A stretch of 64,000 nt of DNA from Streptomonospora wellingtoniae (GCF_031845375.1 NZ_JAVREK010000013.1:62001-126000), one strand, 5' to 3'. Counted from the first letter of the stretch, positions 34,492 through 42,865 are shown. Notes: generated by a model not told the origin, from the sequence alone. Numbers and translations: made by a program.

Positions 34492-35028
34492 CTACTTACC
34501 AGCCTTTCCGGCCTTGCGGCGGATGCGCTCACCCTGGTAGCGCACGCCCTTGGCCTTGTAAGGGTCGGGCCTGCGCAGGTTGCGGATGTTCGAGGCGACC
34601 TGGCCCACAAGCTGCTTGTCGATGCCGTCGACGTGCAGGATCGTCGGCTTCTCGACGCGGAAGCTGATGCCTTCGGGCGGCTCCACCACGACCGGATGGC
34701 TGTAGCCCAGGGAGAACTCCAGGTTGGAGCCCCGCGCCTGGACGCGGTAACCGACACCGTGGATCTCCAGCGTCTTGGAGTATCCGTTGGAGACACCCTC
34801 GACGAGGTTGGCGATGAGCGCACGGGTGAGCCCGTGCAGCGAGCGGTTGTCCGGCTTGTCGTCGGGCCGGTCCACGCGCAGCGCGTCCTCTTCCCAGGCG
34901 ATCGTGATGGGCTCGGCCACGCGGTGGCTCAGCTCGCCCTTCGGGCCCTTGACCGTGACGTCCTGCCCGTCGATGGTGACCTCGACGCCCTTGGGAACCG
35001 AGATCGGCCGTCGACCAATACGCGACAT
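34492..35028 (-). CDS. rplF: 50S ribosomal protein L6
   Basis: 178 residues, MSRIGRRPISVPKGVEVTID to GVRYQGERIRRKAGKAGK, two L6 domains. GYSHPVVVEPPEGI marks the second repeat region. It sits near the factor-binding site of the 50S subunit. The gene follows rpsH by 16 nt. Confidence 0.97.
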   Translation of the reverse strand: MSRIGRRPISVPKGVEVTIDGQDVTVKGPKGELSHRVAEPITIAWEEDALRVDRPDDKPDNRSLHGLTRALIANLVEGVSNGYSKTLEIHGVGYRVQARGSNLEFSLGYSHPVVVEPPEGISFRVEKPTILHVDGIDKQLVGQVASNIRNLRRPDPYKAKGVRYQGERIRRKAGKAGK

Positions 35029-35044
35029 GTCGAAATCCCTCCCT

Positions 35045-35443
35045 CTACCAGACGTAGGCGAGGACTTCGCCGCCCACGCCGCGCTTCTTGGCCTGCTTGT
35101 CGGTCATCAGGCCGCCGGACGTCGAAATGATGGCGACGCCGAGGCCTCCCAGCACGCGCGGAAGGTTGTCCTTCTTCGCGTAGACGCGCAGGCCGGGCTT
35201 GGAGACCCGCCGCACGCCGGCGATGGAGCGCTCGCGCGTGGGGCCGTACTTGAGCTCCACCACGAGGCTCTTGCCCACGGTGGCGTCCTCTGCGCGCCAG
35301 CCCTGCACGAAGCCCTCCTGCTGGAGGATCTCGGCGATGTGCGCCTTGATCTTGGAATACGGCATGACCACGCTGTCGTGGTAAGCCGAATTCGCGTTAC
35401 GCAGACGCGTAAGCATGTCTGCGATCGGGTCGGTCATCGTCAT
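35045..35443 (-). CDS. rpsH: 30S ribosomal protein S8
   Basis: 132 residues starting MTMTDPIADMLTRLRNAN, the form also known from Streptomyces; an in-frame ATG two codons later is the alternative. ERSIAGVRRVSKPGLRVYAKK and GVAIISTSGGLMTDKQA are the rRNA-binding signatures. S8 is the known autogenous repressor of spc operons in E. coli. The gene is separated from rpsN by an unusually long 299-nt gap with two strong hairpins. Confidence 0.97.
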   Translation of the reverse strand: MTMTDPIADMLTRLRNANSAYHDSVVMPYSKIKAHIAEILQQEGFVQGWRAEDATVGKSLVVELKYGPTRERSIAGVRRVSKPGLRVYAKKDNLPRVLGGLGVAIISTSGGLMTDKQAKKRGVGGEVLAYVW

Positions 35444-35607
35444 GGCCGATAGGCCCTTCCTCACCGCGGTTTCCCCAAGGACAGGCGCTTCCCTTCAGTG
35501 CCTGTTCCCGCGCCGGACGCGGGCTCCTCTAGGACCTACGGCGTGGTCATGGACACCGCGCCGATGTACTCGGCGCCGTGCCCTGTCGGTTGGTGTCGGT
35601 TCTCGCT

Positions 35608-35680
35608 CGCGGTCCCGGCCGGGCCGGGACCGCGATTCCTACAGTCCGCTGTGCGAGCAGGCGGCCGCCGGAGCGGCCGC
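35608..35680 (-). other. Two hairpins in the long rpsN-rpsH gap
   Basis: A perfect 13-bp arm pair (35608-35620 CGCGGTCCCGGCC and 35622-35634) and an 8-bp pair of GCGGCCGC (35661-35668 and 35673-35680) lie in the 299-nt gap 35444-35742. No U-tract follows on the minus strand. No open frame in the gap is convincing. They could be processing sites, a pause, or part of a regulatory leader for rpsH. Confidence 0.6.
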
Positions 35681-35742
35681 GCCTGTGCCCGCCGAGGACC
35701 GCGCACCGTAGCGCTGGTCCGGCGGGCACGGGCGCAGGAGGC

Positions 35743-35928
35743 CTACCAGCTCGCCTTGGCGATGCCGGGGAGCTCGCCGCGGTGGGCCATCTCGCGGAAG
35801 CAGATACGGCACAGGCCGAACTTCCTGAAGACGGCGCGCGGACGGCCGCACCGCGAGCACCGAGTATATGCGCGAACGCCGAACTTCTGCTTGCGGTTCG
35901 CCTTGGCGATCAGAGCCTTCTTAGCCAT
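35743..35928 (-). CDS. rpsN: 30S ribosomal protein S14, zinc-binding type Z
   Basis: 61 residues: MAKKALIAKANRKQKFGVRA, then CSRC (Cys24, Cys27) and CRIC (Cys40, Cys43), ending GELPGIAKASW. The intact four-cysteine site makes it the zinc (C+) form; a zinc-free S14 paralogue may be encoded elsewhere. It follows rplE with an 8-nt gap. Confidence 0.97.
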   Translation of the reverse strand: MAKKALIAKANRKQKFGVRAYTRCSRCGRPRAVFRKFGLCRICFREMAHRGELPGIAKASW

Positions 35929-35936
35929 GGTCTCCC

Positions 35937-36521
35937 CTAGGACTCCTTGAAGGGGAAGCCGAGCCGCTTCAGCAGGCTGCGCCCCTCGTCGTCGATGGTC
36001 GCCGAGGTGACGACCGTGATGTCCATTCCGCGCTGCCGGTCGACCTTGTCGGGGTCGATCTCGTGGAACATGACCTGCTCGGTCAGCCCGAAGGTGTAGT
36101 TCCCGCGCCCGTCGAACTGCTTGGGCGAGAGCCCGCGGAAGTCGCGGATCCGGGGCAGAGCCAGCGAGAGCAGCCGGTCGAGGAACTCCCACATCCGGTC
36201 GCCGCGCAGCGTGACGCTGGCGCCGATCGGCATGCCTTCGCGCAGCTTGAACTGCGCGATCGAGTTCTTCGCCCGGTTGATCCGCGGCTTCTGGCCGGTG
36301 ATCAGCGAGAGGTCGTTCACCGCGCCCTGGATCAGCTTGGCGTCGCGCGCGGCGTCGCCCACACCCATGTTCACCACGATCTTGGTAAGACCGGGGATCT
36401 GCATGATGTTGCCGATCCCGAACTCCTCGCGCAGGGCCGGGATGATCTCCGAGCGGTACTTCTCCTTCAGCCGCGGCAGCTCCGGGGCCTTCGGGGCGGA
36501 GGTCTCAGTGTCGACCGTCAT
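35937..36521 (-). CDS. rplE: 50S ribosomal protein L5
   Basis: 194 residues with a short acidic N-terminus; the core has IMQIPGLTKIVVNMGVGDA, ITGQKPRINRAKNSIA, LREGMPIGASVTLRG and NYTFGLTEQVMFHEID. It binds 5S rRNA. Its ATG overlaps the rplX stop (ATGA). Confidence 0.97.
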   Translation of the reverse strand: MTVDTETSAPKAPELPRLKEKYRSEIIPALREEFGIGNIMQIPGLTKIVVNMGVGDAARDAKLIQGAVNDLSLITGQKPRINRAKNSIAQFKLREGMPIGASVTLRGDRMWEFLDRLLSLALPRIRDFRGLSPKQFDGRGNYTFGLTEQVMFHEIDPDKVDRQRGMDITVVTSATIDDEGRSLLKRLGFPFKES

Positions 36522-36826
36522 CAGATGTCCTTACCGGTACGGCGGGAGATCCGAACCTTGGTTCCGTCTTCCTCGAAGCGGTAGCCGACGCGAGTGGGCT
36601 GGCCGTCGTCCACGATCGCGACGTTGCTCACGTGGATCGGGGCCTCCATGGTGACGACCTCGCCCTGCTGGCCGCCCGCCGGGTTCGCCCGCTTGTGCTT
36701 CTTGATGAGGTTGACGCCCTCGACGACGACACGCTGCTCCCGGGGCAGGGCCTTGATGACCTTCCCGGTGGCACCCTTGTCCTTGCCGGCGATGACGACG
36801 ACCTCGTCGTCCTTCTTGATCTTCAT
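36521..36826 (-). CDS. rplX: 50S ribosomal protein L24
   Basis: 101 residues, MKIKKDDEVVVIAGKDKGAT with the KOW motif, then GVNLIKKHKRANPAGGQQG. It is an early-assembly protein of the 50S subunit. It lies 3 nt after rplN and overlaps rplE. Confidence 0.97.
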   Translation of the reverse strand: MKIKKDDEVVVIAGKDKGATGKVIKALPREQRVVVEGVNLIKKHKRANPAGGQQGEVVTMEAPIHVSNVAIVDDGQPTRVGYRFEEDGTKVRISRRTGKDI

Positions 36827-36829
36827 CGC

Positions 36830-37198
36830 CTAGAGCACCTCCGGCGCTAGCGAGATGATGCGCATGTACTTCTTGTCCCGCAGTTCGCGGCCGACCGGTC
36901 CGAAGATGCGGGTGCCGCGCGGGTCCCCACCGTCCTTGATGAGCACGGCGGCGTTCTCATCGAAGCGGATGTAGGAGCCGTCGGGCCGGCGGCGCTCCTT
37001 GGAAGTGCGCACGATCACGGCCTTGACGACATCGCCCTTCTTCACGCCCGCGGCGGGGAGGGCGTCCTTGACTGTCGCCACGATGGTGTCGCCGATGCCC
37101 GCGTAGCGCCGACCCGAGCCGCCGAGGACACGGATGGTCAAGATCTCCTTGGCCCCCGTGTTGTCGGCGACCTTGAGTCGCGACTCCTGCTGAATCAC
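36830..37198 (-). CDS. rplN: 50S ribosomal protein L14
   Basis: 122 residues from a GTG: MIQQESRLKVADNTGAKEIL to REKKYMRIISLAPEVL-type end (here RDKKYMRIISLAPEVL). GSGRRYAGIGDTIVATVKDA is typical. It contacts 16S rRNA at bridge B8. It begins 105 nt after rpsQ; this is where the spc group conventionally begins, but I see no clear promoter. Confidence 0.97.
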   Translation of the reverse strand: MIQQESRLKVADNTGAKEILTIRVLGGSGRRYAGIGDTIVATVKDALPAAGVKKGDVVKAVIVRTSKERRRPDGSYIRFDENAAVLIKDGGDPRGTRIFGPVGRELRDKKYMRIISLAPEVL

Positions 37199-37303
37199 GT
37201 CTGCTCCTGATTTGTGCGCGCGTGGCCCGCCAGGGCCCGCGCTGCTAGGTGGTCACACCCCTGGGGCGGCCGATCTCCACGAACCGGCCGCCGGATCCGG
37301 GGG

Positions 37304-37579
37304 TTACTTGGCCTTCTCCAGGATCTCCACGACGCGCCAGCGCTTGGTCGCGGACATCGGCCGGGTCTCCATCATGCGGACCCGGTCGCCGATGCCGCAG
37401 GTCTCACCCTCGTCGTGGGCCTTGTACTTGGTGGTGCGGCGGATGACCTTGCCGTAAAGCGAGTGCTTCACGCGGTCCTCGACCTCGACGACGACCGTCT
37501 TGGACATCTTGTCGCTGACGACGTAGCCCTCGCGCACCTTGCGGTAGTTCCGCGTCGAACTCTGCGTGGTCTCGCTCAT
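37304..37579 (-). CDS. rpsQ: 30S ribosomal protein S17
   Basis: 91 residues; the OB-fold core is GYVVSDKMSKTVVVEVEDRVKH, TTKYKAHDEGETCGIGDRVRM, ETRPMSATKRWRVVEIL. Its ATG overlaps the rpmC stop by 4 nt. Last gene of the S10 group. Confidence 0.97.
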   Translation of the reverse strand: MSETTQSSTRNYRKVREGYVVSDKMSKTVVVEVEDRVKHSLYGKVIRRTTKYKAHDEGETCGIGDRVRMMETRPMSATKRWRVVEILEKAK

Positions 37580-37830
37580 TCGGCTGCTTCCTTCGTCTTC
37601 TCAGCCGACTCACCGGTAAGCGGCATGATTCCGAGCTCGTGCTCGCGCATGACCGTGTAGATCCGGGCGATCTCACGCTTGACGGTGCGCAGCCGGCTGT
37701 GGTTGTCCAGCTGCCCGGTGGCGGCCTGGAAGCGAAGGTTGAACAGCTCCTCCTTCGCCTCCTTGAGCTTGCCCACCAGGTCCTCGACGGACTGGCCGCG
37801 CAGTTCCTGGGCGGTCAGGGACTTCGCCAT
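37576..37830 (-). CDS. rpmC: 50S ribosomal protein L29
   Basis: 84 residues: AQELRGQSVEDLVGKLKEAK, EELFNLRFQAATGQLDNHSR, VKREIARIYTVMREHELG. It is longer than the 65-residue norm because of a C-terminal tail (MPLTGESAEKTKEAAE). It sits at the tunnel exit. The ATG overlaps the rplP stop (TGATG); a GTG directly before it is possible. Confidence 0.97.
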   Translation of the reverse strand: MAKSLTAQELRGQSVEDLVGKLKEAKEELFNLRFQAATGQLDNHSRLRTVKREIARIYTVMREHELGIMPLTGESAEKTKEAAE

Positions 37831-38246
37831 CACGCCTCCACTTCGCGCTTCACGAACTTGCACTTCATGGGCAGCTTGTGCATCGCCCGGCGCATGGCCT
37901 CCTTGGCGATCGGCTCCGGCACACCCGACAGCTCGAACATGACGCGCCCGGGCTTGACCGGCGCCACCCACCACTCGGGCGAACCCTTGCCGGAGCCCAT
38001 GCGGGTCTCGGCCGGCTTCTTGGTGATGGGGCGGTCCGGGAAGATGTTGATCCACACCTTGCCGCCACGGCGGATGTGCCGCGTCATGGCGATACGGGCG
38101 GCCTCGATCTGCCGGTTGGTGACGTAGGCGGCGTCCAGTGCCTGGATGCCGTACTCGCCGAAGTTGACCTTCGTGCCGCCCTTGGCCCGCCCCGTCAGGT
38201 CGGGGTGGTGCTGCTTGCGGTACTTGATCTTGCGGGGAATCAGCAT
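37830..38246 (-). CDS. rplP: 50S ribosomal protein L16
   Basis: 138 residues, MLIPRKIKYRKQHHPDLTGR to MRRAMHKLPMKCKFVKREVEA-type end. GRMGSGKG-like region reads TRMGSGKGSPEWWVAPVKPG. It organises the A-site region of the 50S subunit. Three nucleotides separate it from rpsC. Confidence 0.97.
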   Translation of the reverse strand: MLIPRKIKYRKQHHPDLTGRAKGGTKVNFGEYGIQALDAAYVTNRQIEAARIAMTRHIRRGGKVWINIFPDRPITKKPAETRMGSGKGSPEWWVAPVKPGRVMFELSGVPEPIAKEAMRRAMHKLPMKCKFVKREVEA

Positions 38247-38249
38247 CGG

Positions 38250-39065
38250 TCAGCTCCCCTCGTTCCCGGACTTCTCCGCGCCCTGCGCGGACTCGGCACC
38301 GGCACCGGCCTTGGCATCGCCCTGCTGGCCGCCGCGGCGGCGCCGCCCGGGGCGCTCACGGCGCTGGCCTGCGCCACCGCCGCCGCCACCGCCCGGAGCG
38401 CGCTGCGCGGCCTGGGCCGCCTCGCGCTCGGCGCGGGTCGCGGGAGCGTCGCCCTTGTAGATCCACACCTTCACGCCGATCCGGCCGAAGGTGGTGCGGG
38501 CCTCGAAGAAGCCGTAGTCGATGTCGGCGCGGAGCGTGTGCAGGGGCACGCGGCCCTCGCGGTAGAACTCCGAACGCGACATCTCGGCACCGCCGAGGCG
38601 GCCCCCGCACTGGATGCGGATGCCCTTGGCGCCGCTCTTCATCGCACTCTGCATTGCCTTGCGCATGGCCCGACGGAACGCGACTCGGCTGGACAGCTGC
38701 TCCGCCACACCCTGAGCGACGAGCTGAGCGTCGGTCTCCGGGTTCTTGACCTCGAGGATGTTGAGCTGGACCTGCTTCTTGTTGGTCAGCTTCTCGAGGT
38801 CGGCTCGGATGCGGTCGGCCTCCGAACCGCGACGGCCGATGACGATGCCCGGCCGGGCGGTGTGGATGTCGACCCGGACGCGCTCACGGGTGCGCTCGAT
38901 CTCGACCTTGGAGATCCCGGCGCGCTCCATGCCGCGGTTCAGCATCCGGCGGATGGCCACGTCTTCCTTGACGTAGTCCTTGTACAGCTTGTCGGCATAC
39001 CACCGGGTCTTGTAGTCGGTGGTAACGCCGAGTCGGAACCCGTGCGGGTTGACCTTCTGCCCCAC
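38250..39065 (-). CDS. rpsC: 30S ribosomal protein S3
   Basis: 271 residues from a GTG that overlaps the rplV stop by one base. It starts MGQKVNPHGFRLGVTTDYKT; the KH domain has RPGIVIGRRGSEADRIR, and the second domain GIRIQCGGRLGGAEMSR. A C-terminal extension of about 55 residues is Gly/Arg-rich and then acidic and probably disordered, as in other actinobacteria. S3 lines the mRNA entry site. Confidence 0.97.
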   Translation of the reverse strand: MGQKVNPHGFRLGVTTDYKTRWYADKLYKDYVKEDVAIRRMLNRGMERAGISKVEIERTRERVRVDIHTARPGIVIGRRGSEADRIRADLEKLTNKKQVQLNILEVKNPETDAQLVAQGVAEQLSSRVAFRRAMRKAMQSAMKSGAKGIRIQCGGRLGGAEMSRSEFYREGRVPLHTLRADIDYGFFEARTTFGRIGVKVWIYKGDAPATRAEREAAQAAQRAPGGGGGGGAGQRRERPGRRRRGGQQGDAKAGAGAESAQGAEKSGNEGS

Positions 39066-39442
39066 TATCGGGTCCTCTCCTTCGTCTTGGTCGACGAGGC
39101 GCCCGCGGTCTCACGCGGCTCAACGACCACAGTGATGTGGCTCGTCCGCTTGGTGACCCGGAACGCGCGGCCGAAGCCGCGCGGCCGGATGCGCTTCAGG
39201 GTCGGACCCTCGTCCACCCAAGCGCCACCGACCACCAGCGTCTCGCGGTCCAGCTTGTCGTTGTGCTCGGCATTGGCGATGGCGCTCGCGAGCACCTTGC
39301 CCACCGGTTCGCTCGCCGCCTGCGGCGCGAACCGGAGCACCGCCTGTGCCTCGTCAGCAGGCAAGCCGCGAATAAGGTCCACCACCCGGCGGGCCTTTCG
39401 GGGCGTAACACGGACGAACCGTGCCTGTGCCCTCGTTCCCAT
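39065..39442 (-). CDS. rplV: 50S ribosomal protein L22
   Basis: 125 residues from MGTRAQARFVRVTPRKARRV, chosen because it matches known L22 starts and has GAGGGA upstream; the frame opens 11 codons earlier. VDLIRGLPADEAQAVLRFAP and KRTSHITVVVEP are typical. Its beta-hairpin lines the exit tunnel and contacts macrolides in other species; no known resistance change is evident. Confidence 0.96.
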   Translation of the reverse strand: MGTRAQARFVRVTPRKARRVVDLIRGLPADEAQAVLRFAPQAASEPVGKVLASAIANAEHNDKLDRETLVVGGAWVDEGPTLKRIRPRGFGRAFRVTKRTSHITVVVEPRETAGASSTKTKERTR

Positions 39443-39513
39443 CGCTTTTCCCTCGCTCACGGAAATCACCCCCACGCACCGTGGGGTAATGGCTCTTACT
39501 CCTCATGCAACCG

Positions 39514-39792
39514 CTAGCGGCGGCTACGGCGGTCTTCCTTGACGTGGCTGCGGAAAGTGCGCGTGGGAGCGAACTCGCCGAGCTTGTGACCGACCATCGA
39601 CTCGGAGACGAACACCGGGACGTGCTTGCGGCCGTCGTGGACGGCGATGGTGTGCCCGATCATCTCGGGAACGACCATGGAACGCCGCGACCACGTCTTG
39701 ATGACGTTCTTGGTGCCCTTCTCGTTCTGGTCTTCCACCTTCTTGATCAGGTGGCCGTCGACGAAGGGGCCCTTCTTAAGGCTACGTGGCAT
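39514..39792 (-). CDS. rpsS: 30S ribosomal protein S19
   Basis: 92 residues, MPRSLKKGPFVDGHLIKKVE, TWSRRSMVVPEMIGHTIAVH, FVSESMVGHKLGEFAPTRTF. It sits in the 30S head near the A site. Conserved rplB-rpsS-rplV order. Confidence 0.98.
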   Translation of the reverse strand: MPRSLKKGPFVDGHLIKKVEDQNEKGTKNVIKTWSRRSMVVPEMIGHTIAVHDGRKHVPVFVSESMVGHKLGEFAPTRTFRSHVKEDRRSRR

Positions 39793-39804
39793 CAGACGTG
39801 CTCC

Positions 39805-40638
39805 TTACCGCTTCTTCTTGCTACGCCGACGCACGATGAGCCGGTCACTGGGCTTGTTCGGCCTGCGGGTGCGCCCCTCGGGCTTGCCCCAGGGGCTGAC
39901 CGGGTGCCGGCCGCCCGAGCTCTTGCCTTCGCCACCGCCGAGCGGGTGGTCGACCGGGTTCATGGCGACACCGCGAACGGTGGGGCGCTTGCCCCGCCAG
40001 CGGTTGCGCCCGGCCTTGCCCCAGTTGATGTTGGACTGCTCGGCGTTGCCCACCTGGCCGACGGTGGCGCGGCAGGTCACCTCGACCTGGCGCATCTCGC
40101 CGGAAGGCATGCGCAGCGTGGCGTAGGCGCCCTCCTTGGCCAGCAGCTGGATCTGCGACCCGGCCGACCGGCCCAGCTTCGCGCCGCCGCCGGGCTTCAG
40201 CTCGACCGCGTGCACGAACGTACCCGTGGGGATGTTGCGCAGCGGGAGGCAGTTGCCCGGCTTGATGTCGGAGTTGGGGCCGTTCTCCACGCGGGCGCCC
40301 TGCTTGAGGCCGGCGGGCGCCAGAATGTAGCGCTTCTCGCCGTCCACGTAGTGCAGCAGCGCGATCCGCGCGGTGCGGTTGGGGTCGTACTCGATGTGGG
40401 CGACCTTGGCGGGGACGCCGTCCTTGTCGTGGCGGCGGAAGTCGATGACCCGGTAGGCCCGCTTGTGGCCGCCGCCCTGGTGGCGGGCGGTGATGCGGCC
40501 CTTGCCGTTGCGACCGCCCTTGGAGTGGAGCGGCCGCACCAGCGACTTCTCCGGGTGGTCGCGCGTGATCTCGACGAAGTCGGCCACGCTTCCGCCGCGG
40601 CGACCTGGTGAGGTCGGCTTGTACTTACGAATGCCCAT
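39805..40638 (-). CDS. rplB: 50S ribosomal protein L2
   Basis: 277 residues, MGIRKYKPTSPGRRGGSVAD to RRRSKKKR. GRNNKGRITARHQGGGHK-type motif reads GRNGKGRITARHQGGGHKRA; WGKAGRNRWRGKRPTVRGVA and MNPVDHPLGGGEGK mark the peptidyl-transferase-proximal part (conserved His in DHPLGG). It is essential for subunit joining. Confidence 0.98.
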   Translation of the reverse strand: MGIRKYKPTSPGRRGGSVADFVEITRDHPEKSLVRPLHSKGGRNGKGRITARHQGGGHKRAYRVIDFRRHDKDGVPAKVAHIEYDPNRTARIALLHYVDGEKRYILAPAGLKQGARVENGPNSDIKPGNCLPLRNIPTGTFVHAVELKPGGGAKLGRSAGSQIQLLAKEGAYATLRMPSGEMRQVEVTCRATVGQVGNAEQSNINWGKAGRNRWRGKRPTVRGVAMNPVDHPLGGGEGKSSGGRHPVSPWGKPEGRTRRPNKPSDRLIVRRRSKKKR

Positions 40639-40712
40639 CTTCTTCGCGCATTCCTTTGCGTATTACTCGTTGCGATCGCTCGGGGGACCGGCTCGCCTGT
40701 GCGGCGAAACGC

Positions 40713-41003
40713 TCACACGCCGAAAATGTCGATCCTGTCGCCGTCGCGCAGGCTCACGATCGCCCGCTTGGTGTCGGGGCGCTTGCCGTACCCGAAGCGG
40801 GTCCGCTTCCGCTTGCCCGGACGGTTGATCGTGTTCACGCTGGTGACCTTCACCTCGAAGATCTTCTCCACAGCGATCTTGATCTGCGTCTTGTTGGCCG
40901 TGGGCTGGACCAGGAACGTGTACTTGTTCTGGTCCATGAGCCCGTAGCTCTTCTCGGAGATCACCGGCTCGACGATGATGTCCCGAGGGTCGGGGATCCT
41001 CAC
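40713..41003 (-). CDS. rplW: 50S ribosomal protein L23
   Basis: 96 residues from a GTG overlapping the rplD stop by 4 nt. DIIVEPVISEKSYGLMDQNK, YTFLVQPTANKTQIKIAVEK and RPGKRKRTRFGYGKRPDTKR are the L23 pattern. It is the docking site for trigger factor and SRP at the tunnel exit. Confidence 0.97.
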   Translation of the reverse strand: MRIPDPRDIIVEPVISEKSYGLMDQNKYTFLVQPTANKTQIKIAVEKIFEVKVTSVNTINRPGKRKRTRFGYGKRPDTKRAIVSLRDGDRIDIFGV

Positions 41004-41677
41004 TGGTCCTCCTCCTGCGACTCGCGCACCGCCTTGGCGGTGCCCTGAGCGTGGGCCAGGAACTCCTCGTAGCCCTGCTCGGTGAAGACCACGTCGTCGC
41101 AGTAGAGGACGTCGCGGGTGTTCACCTGGTCGGCGTTGAGGATGTGCACCTCGGGCACGTTGCGCAGGGCGAGCCGGTTGCGCTCGTCCGCGCGCTCCAG
41201 CACGACCAGCACCTTGGCGGAGGCCGTGACCTGGCGCAGCGCTTTCAGCGCGGTCTGGGTGCGCTTGGTGGCGACGTCCTCACCCACGAACTCGCTGAGG
41301 ATGTGCACGCGGTCGTGGCGGGCGCGGTCGGAGAGCGCGCCGCGCAGCGCCGCGGCCTTCATCTTCTTGGGAGTCCGCTGCGTGTAGTCGCGCGGCTGGG
41401 GTCCGTGGACCGTGCCGCCGCCCACGAACTGCGGAGCGCGGGTCGAGCCCTGGCGGGCGCGGCCGGTGCCCTTCTGGCGGTAGGGCTTCTTGCCCCCGCC
41501 GCGGACCATGCCGCGGGTCTTGGTCGCGTGCGTGCCCTGGCGGCCGGCGGCCTCCTGGCTCAGCACGACCTGGTGCATCAGCGGGATGTTCGCCTTCTGG
41601 TCGAAGATCGCCTCGGGCAGCTCGACGCTGCGGCCGGCCTTGCCCTGGGCGTCCTTCACCTTGATGGTCGAAGCCAT
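41000..41677 (-). CDS. rplD: 50S ribosomal protein L4
   Basis: 225 residues. HQVVLSQEAAGRQGTHATKT, GRARQGSTRAPQFVGGGTVH (tunnel-lining loop) and PRDYTQRTPKKMKAAALRGA are L4 signatures. In E. coli L4 also represses its own operon; whether that applies here is unknown. Three nucleotides separate it from rplC. Confidence 0.97.
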   Translation of the reverse strand: MASTIKVKDAQGKAGRSVELPEAIFDQKANIPLMHQVVLSQEAAGRQGTHATKTRGMVRGGGKKPYRQKGTGRARQGSTRAPQFVGGGTVHGPQPRDYTQRTPKKMKAAALRGALSDRARHDRVHILSEFVGEDVATKRTQTALKALRQVTASAKVLVVLERADERNRLALRNVPEVHILNADQVNTRDVLYCDDVVFTEQGYEEFLAHAQGTAKAVRESQEEDQ

Positions 41678-41680
41678 GGC

Positions 41681-42331
41681 TTAGTTACCCCCCTTCACGG
41701 CGGTGCGGACGAGCACCAGTCCGCCGTTCGGACCGGGAACCGAGCCCTTGACCATGATCAGACCCTTCTCCGCGTCCACCGAGTGGACGGAGAGGTTCTG
41801 GATGGTCTTGCGCACGTTGCCCATCCGCCCGGCCATCCGGGTGCCCTTGAACACGCGCCCGGGCGTGGCGCAGCCGCCGATAGCGCCGGGCGAGCGGTGC
41901 TTGCGCTGGGTGCCGTGGGTGGCGCTCAGGCCGCGGAAGCCGTGGCGCTTCATCCCGCCGGCGAAGCCCTTGCCCTTGCTCTTGCCGGTGATGTCGACGA
42001 ACCCGCCGACCTCGAAGGCGTCGGCGGTGAGCTCCTGGCCGAGCTCGTACTCGGCGGCGTCGGCGGTACGAACCTCGACGTAGTGGCGGCGCGGGGTCAG
42101 ATCGTGCTTGCGCAGGTAGTCGCCGAGCGGCTTGTTCACCTTGCGCGGGTTGATCTTCCCGTAGCCGATCTGGATGGCGGAGTAGCCATCGGTCTCCGGA
42201 GTACGGACGCGCGTCACGACGCACGGACCGGCCTTCAGAACCGTCACGGGCACGATCCTGCCCGCGTCGTCGAAGACCTGGGTCATGCCGAGCTTCTCGC
42301 CCAGTACTCCCGTGATCTGCTTGGTGGCCAT
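41681..42331 (-). CDS. rplC: 50S ribosomal protein L3
   Basis: 216 residues: GVLGEKLGMTQVFDDAGRIV, GFVDITGKSKGKGFAGGMKR, HRSPGAIGGCATPGRVFKGT, RMAGRMGNVRKTIQNL. Its central loop reaches towards the peptidyl-transferase centre. Second gene of the S10 operon. Confidence 0.97.
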   Translation of the reverse strand: MATKQITGVLGEKLGMTQVFDDAGRIVPVTVLKAGPCVVTRVRTPETDGYSAIQIGYGKINPRKVNKPLGDYLRKHDLTPRRHYVEVRTADAAEYELGQELTADAFEVGGFVDITGKSKGKGFAGGMKRHGFRGLSATHGTQRKHRSPGAIGGCATPGRVFKGTRMAGRMGNVRKTIQNLSVHSVDAEKGLIMVKGSVPGPNGGLVLVRTAVKGGN

Positions 42332-42344
42332 GTCAGTGCGTCCT

Positions 42345-42653
42345 TTAAAGCTTGATCTCGATGTCGACGCCGGCCGGGAGGTCGAGCCGCATGAGCGAGT
42401 CGACGGTCTTCGGCGTCGGGTCGATGATGTCGATCAGCCGCTTGTGTGTGCGCATCTCGAAGTGCTCGCGCGAGTCCTTGTACTTGTGCGGCGAGCGGAT
42501 GACACAGTAAACGTTCTTCTCCGTCGGCAACGGCACCGGGCCAGCGACGCTCGCACCAGTCCGCGTCACGGTCTCGACGATCTTGCGAGCAGAGCTGTCG
42601 ATGACCTCATGGTCATAGGCTTTGAGCCGAATGCGGATCTTCTGTCCCGCCAT
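42345..42653 (-). CDS. rpsJ: 30S ribosomal protein S10
   Basis: 102 residues, MAGQKIRIRLKAYDHEVIDS to LMRLDLPAGVDIEIKL. AAAGG-type site AAAAGG precedes the ATG. S10 (NusE) also acts in antitermination with NusB and NusG. First gene of the S10 operon, with a leader of about 130 nt. Confidence 0.98.
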   Translation of the reverse strand: MAGQKIRIRLKAYDHEVIDSSARKIVETVTRTGASVAGPVPLPTEKNVYCVIRSPHKYKDSREHFEMRTHKRLIDIIDPTPKTVDSLMRLDLPAGVDIEIKL

Positions 42654-42792
42654 GGTGGCCTTTTCGTCCTTCGCTTAGTGTCCGTAGAGGCGCGGCGCCG
42701 GCTGCCGCCGGCACGTGCCCCGCAGGGGTTTGCCCTTGGGTGGCTCTATTCACCTGAGAATCTGCAACAGGGCTGTCCCCTGAGGCGCATCA

Positions 42793-42821
42793 CCGCTACA
42801 GAGCCCGATGACGTCGGTCAA
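42793..42821 (-). promoter_or_regulatory. S10 operon promoter
   Basis: Minus strand: -35 TTGACC (42816-42821), 17-bp spacer, -10 TAGCGG (42793-42798). It begins only 3 bp beyond the tuf terminator hairpin. The transcribed leader before rpsJ contains GC-rich inverted repeats (around 42690-42735). Confidence 0.7.
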
Positions 42822-42824
42822 GTC

Positions 42825-42865
42825 GGGGGCGGCCGGGGCCGGTCTCACGCGGCCCGGCCGCCCCC
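42825..42865 (-). terminator. Terminator after tuf (end of str operon)
   Basis: GGGGGCGGCCGGGGCC (42825-42840) pairs with GGCCCGGCCGCCCCC (42851-42865) with one bulged G and a 10-nt loop. No U-tract follows, as is common in high-GC actinobacteria. It lies 48 nt after the tuf stop. Confidence 0.75.
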
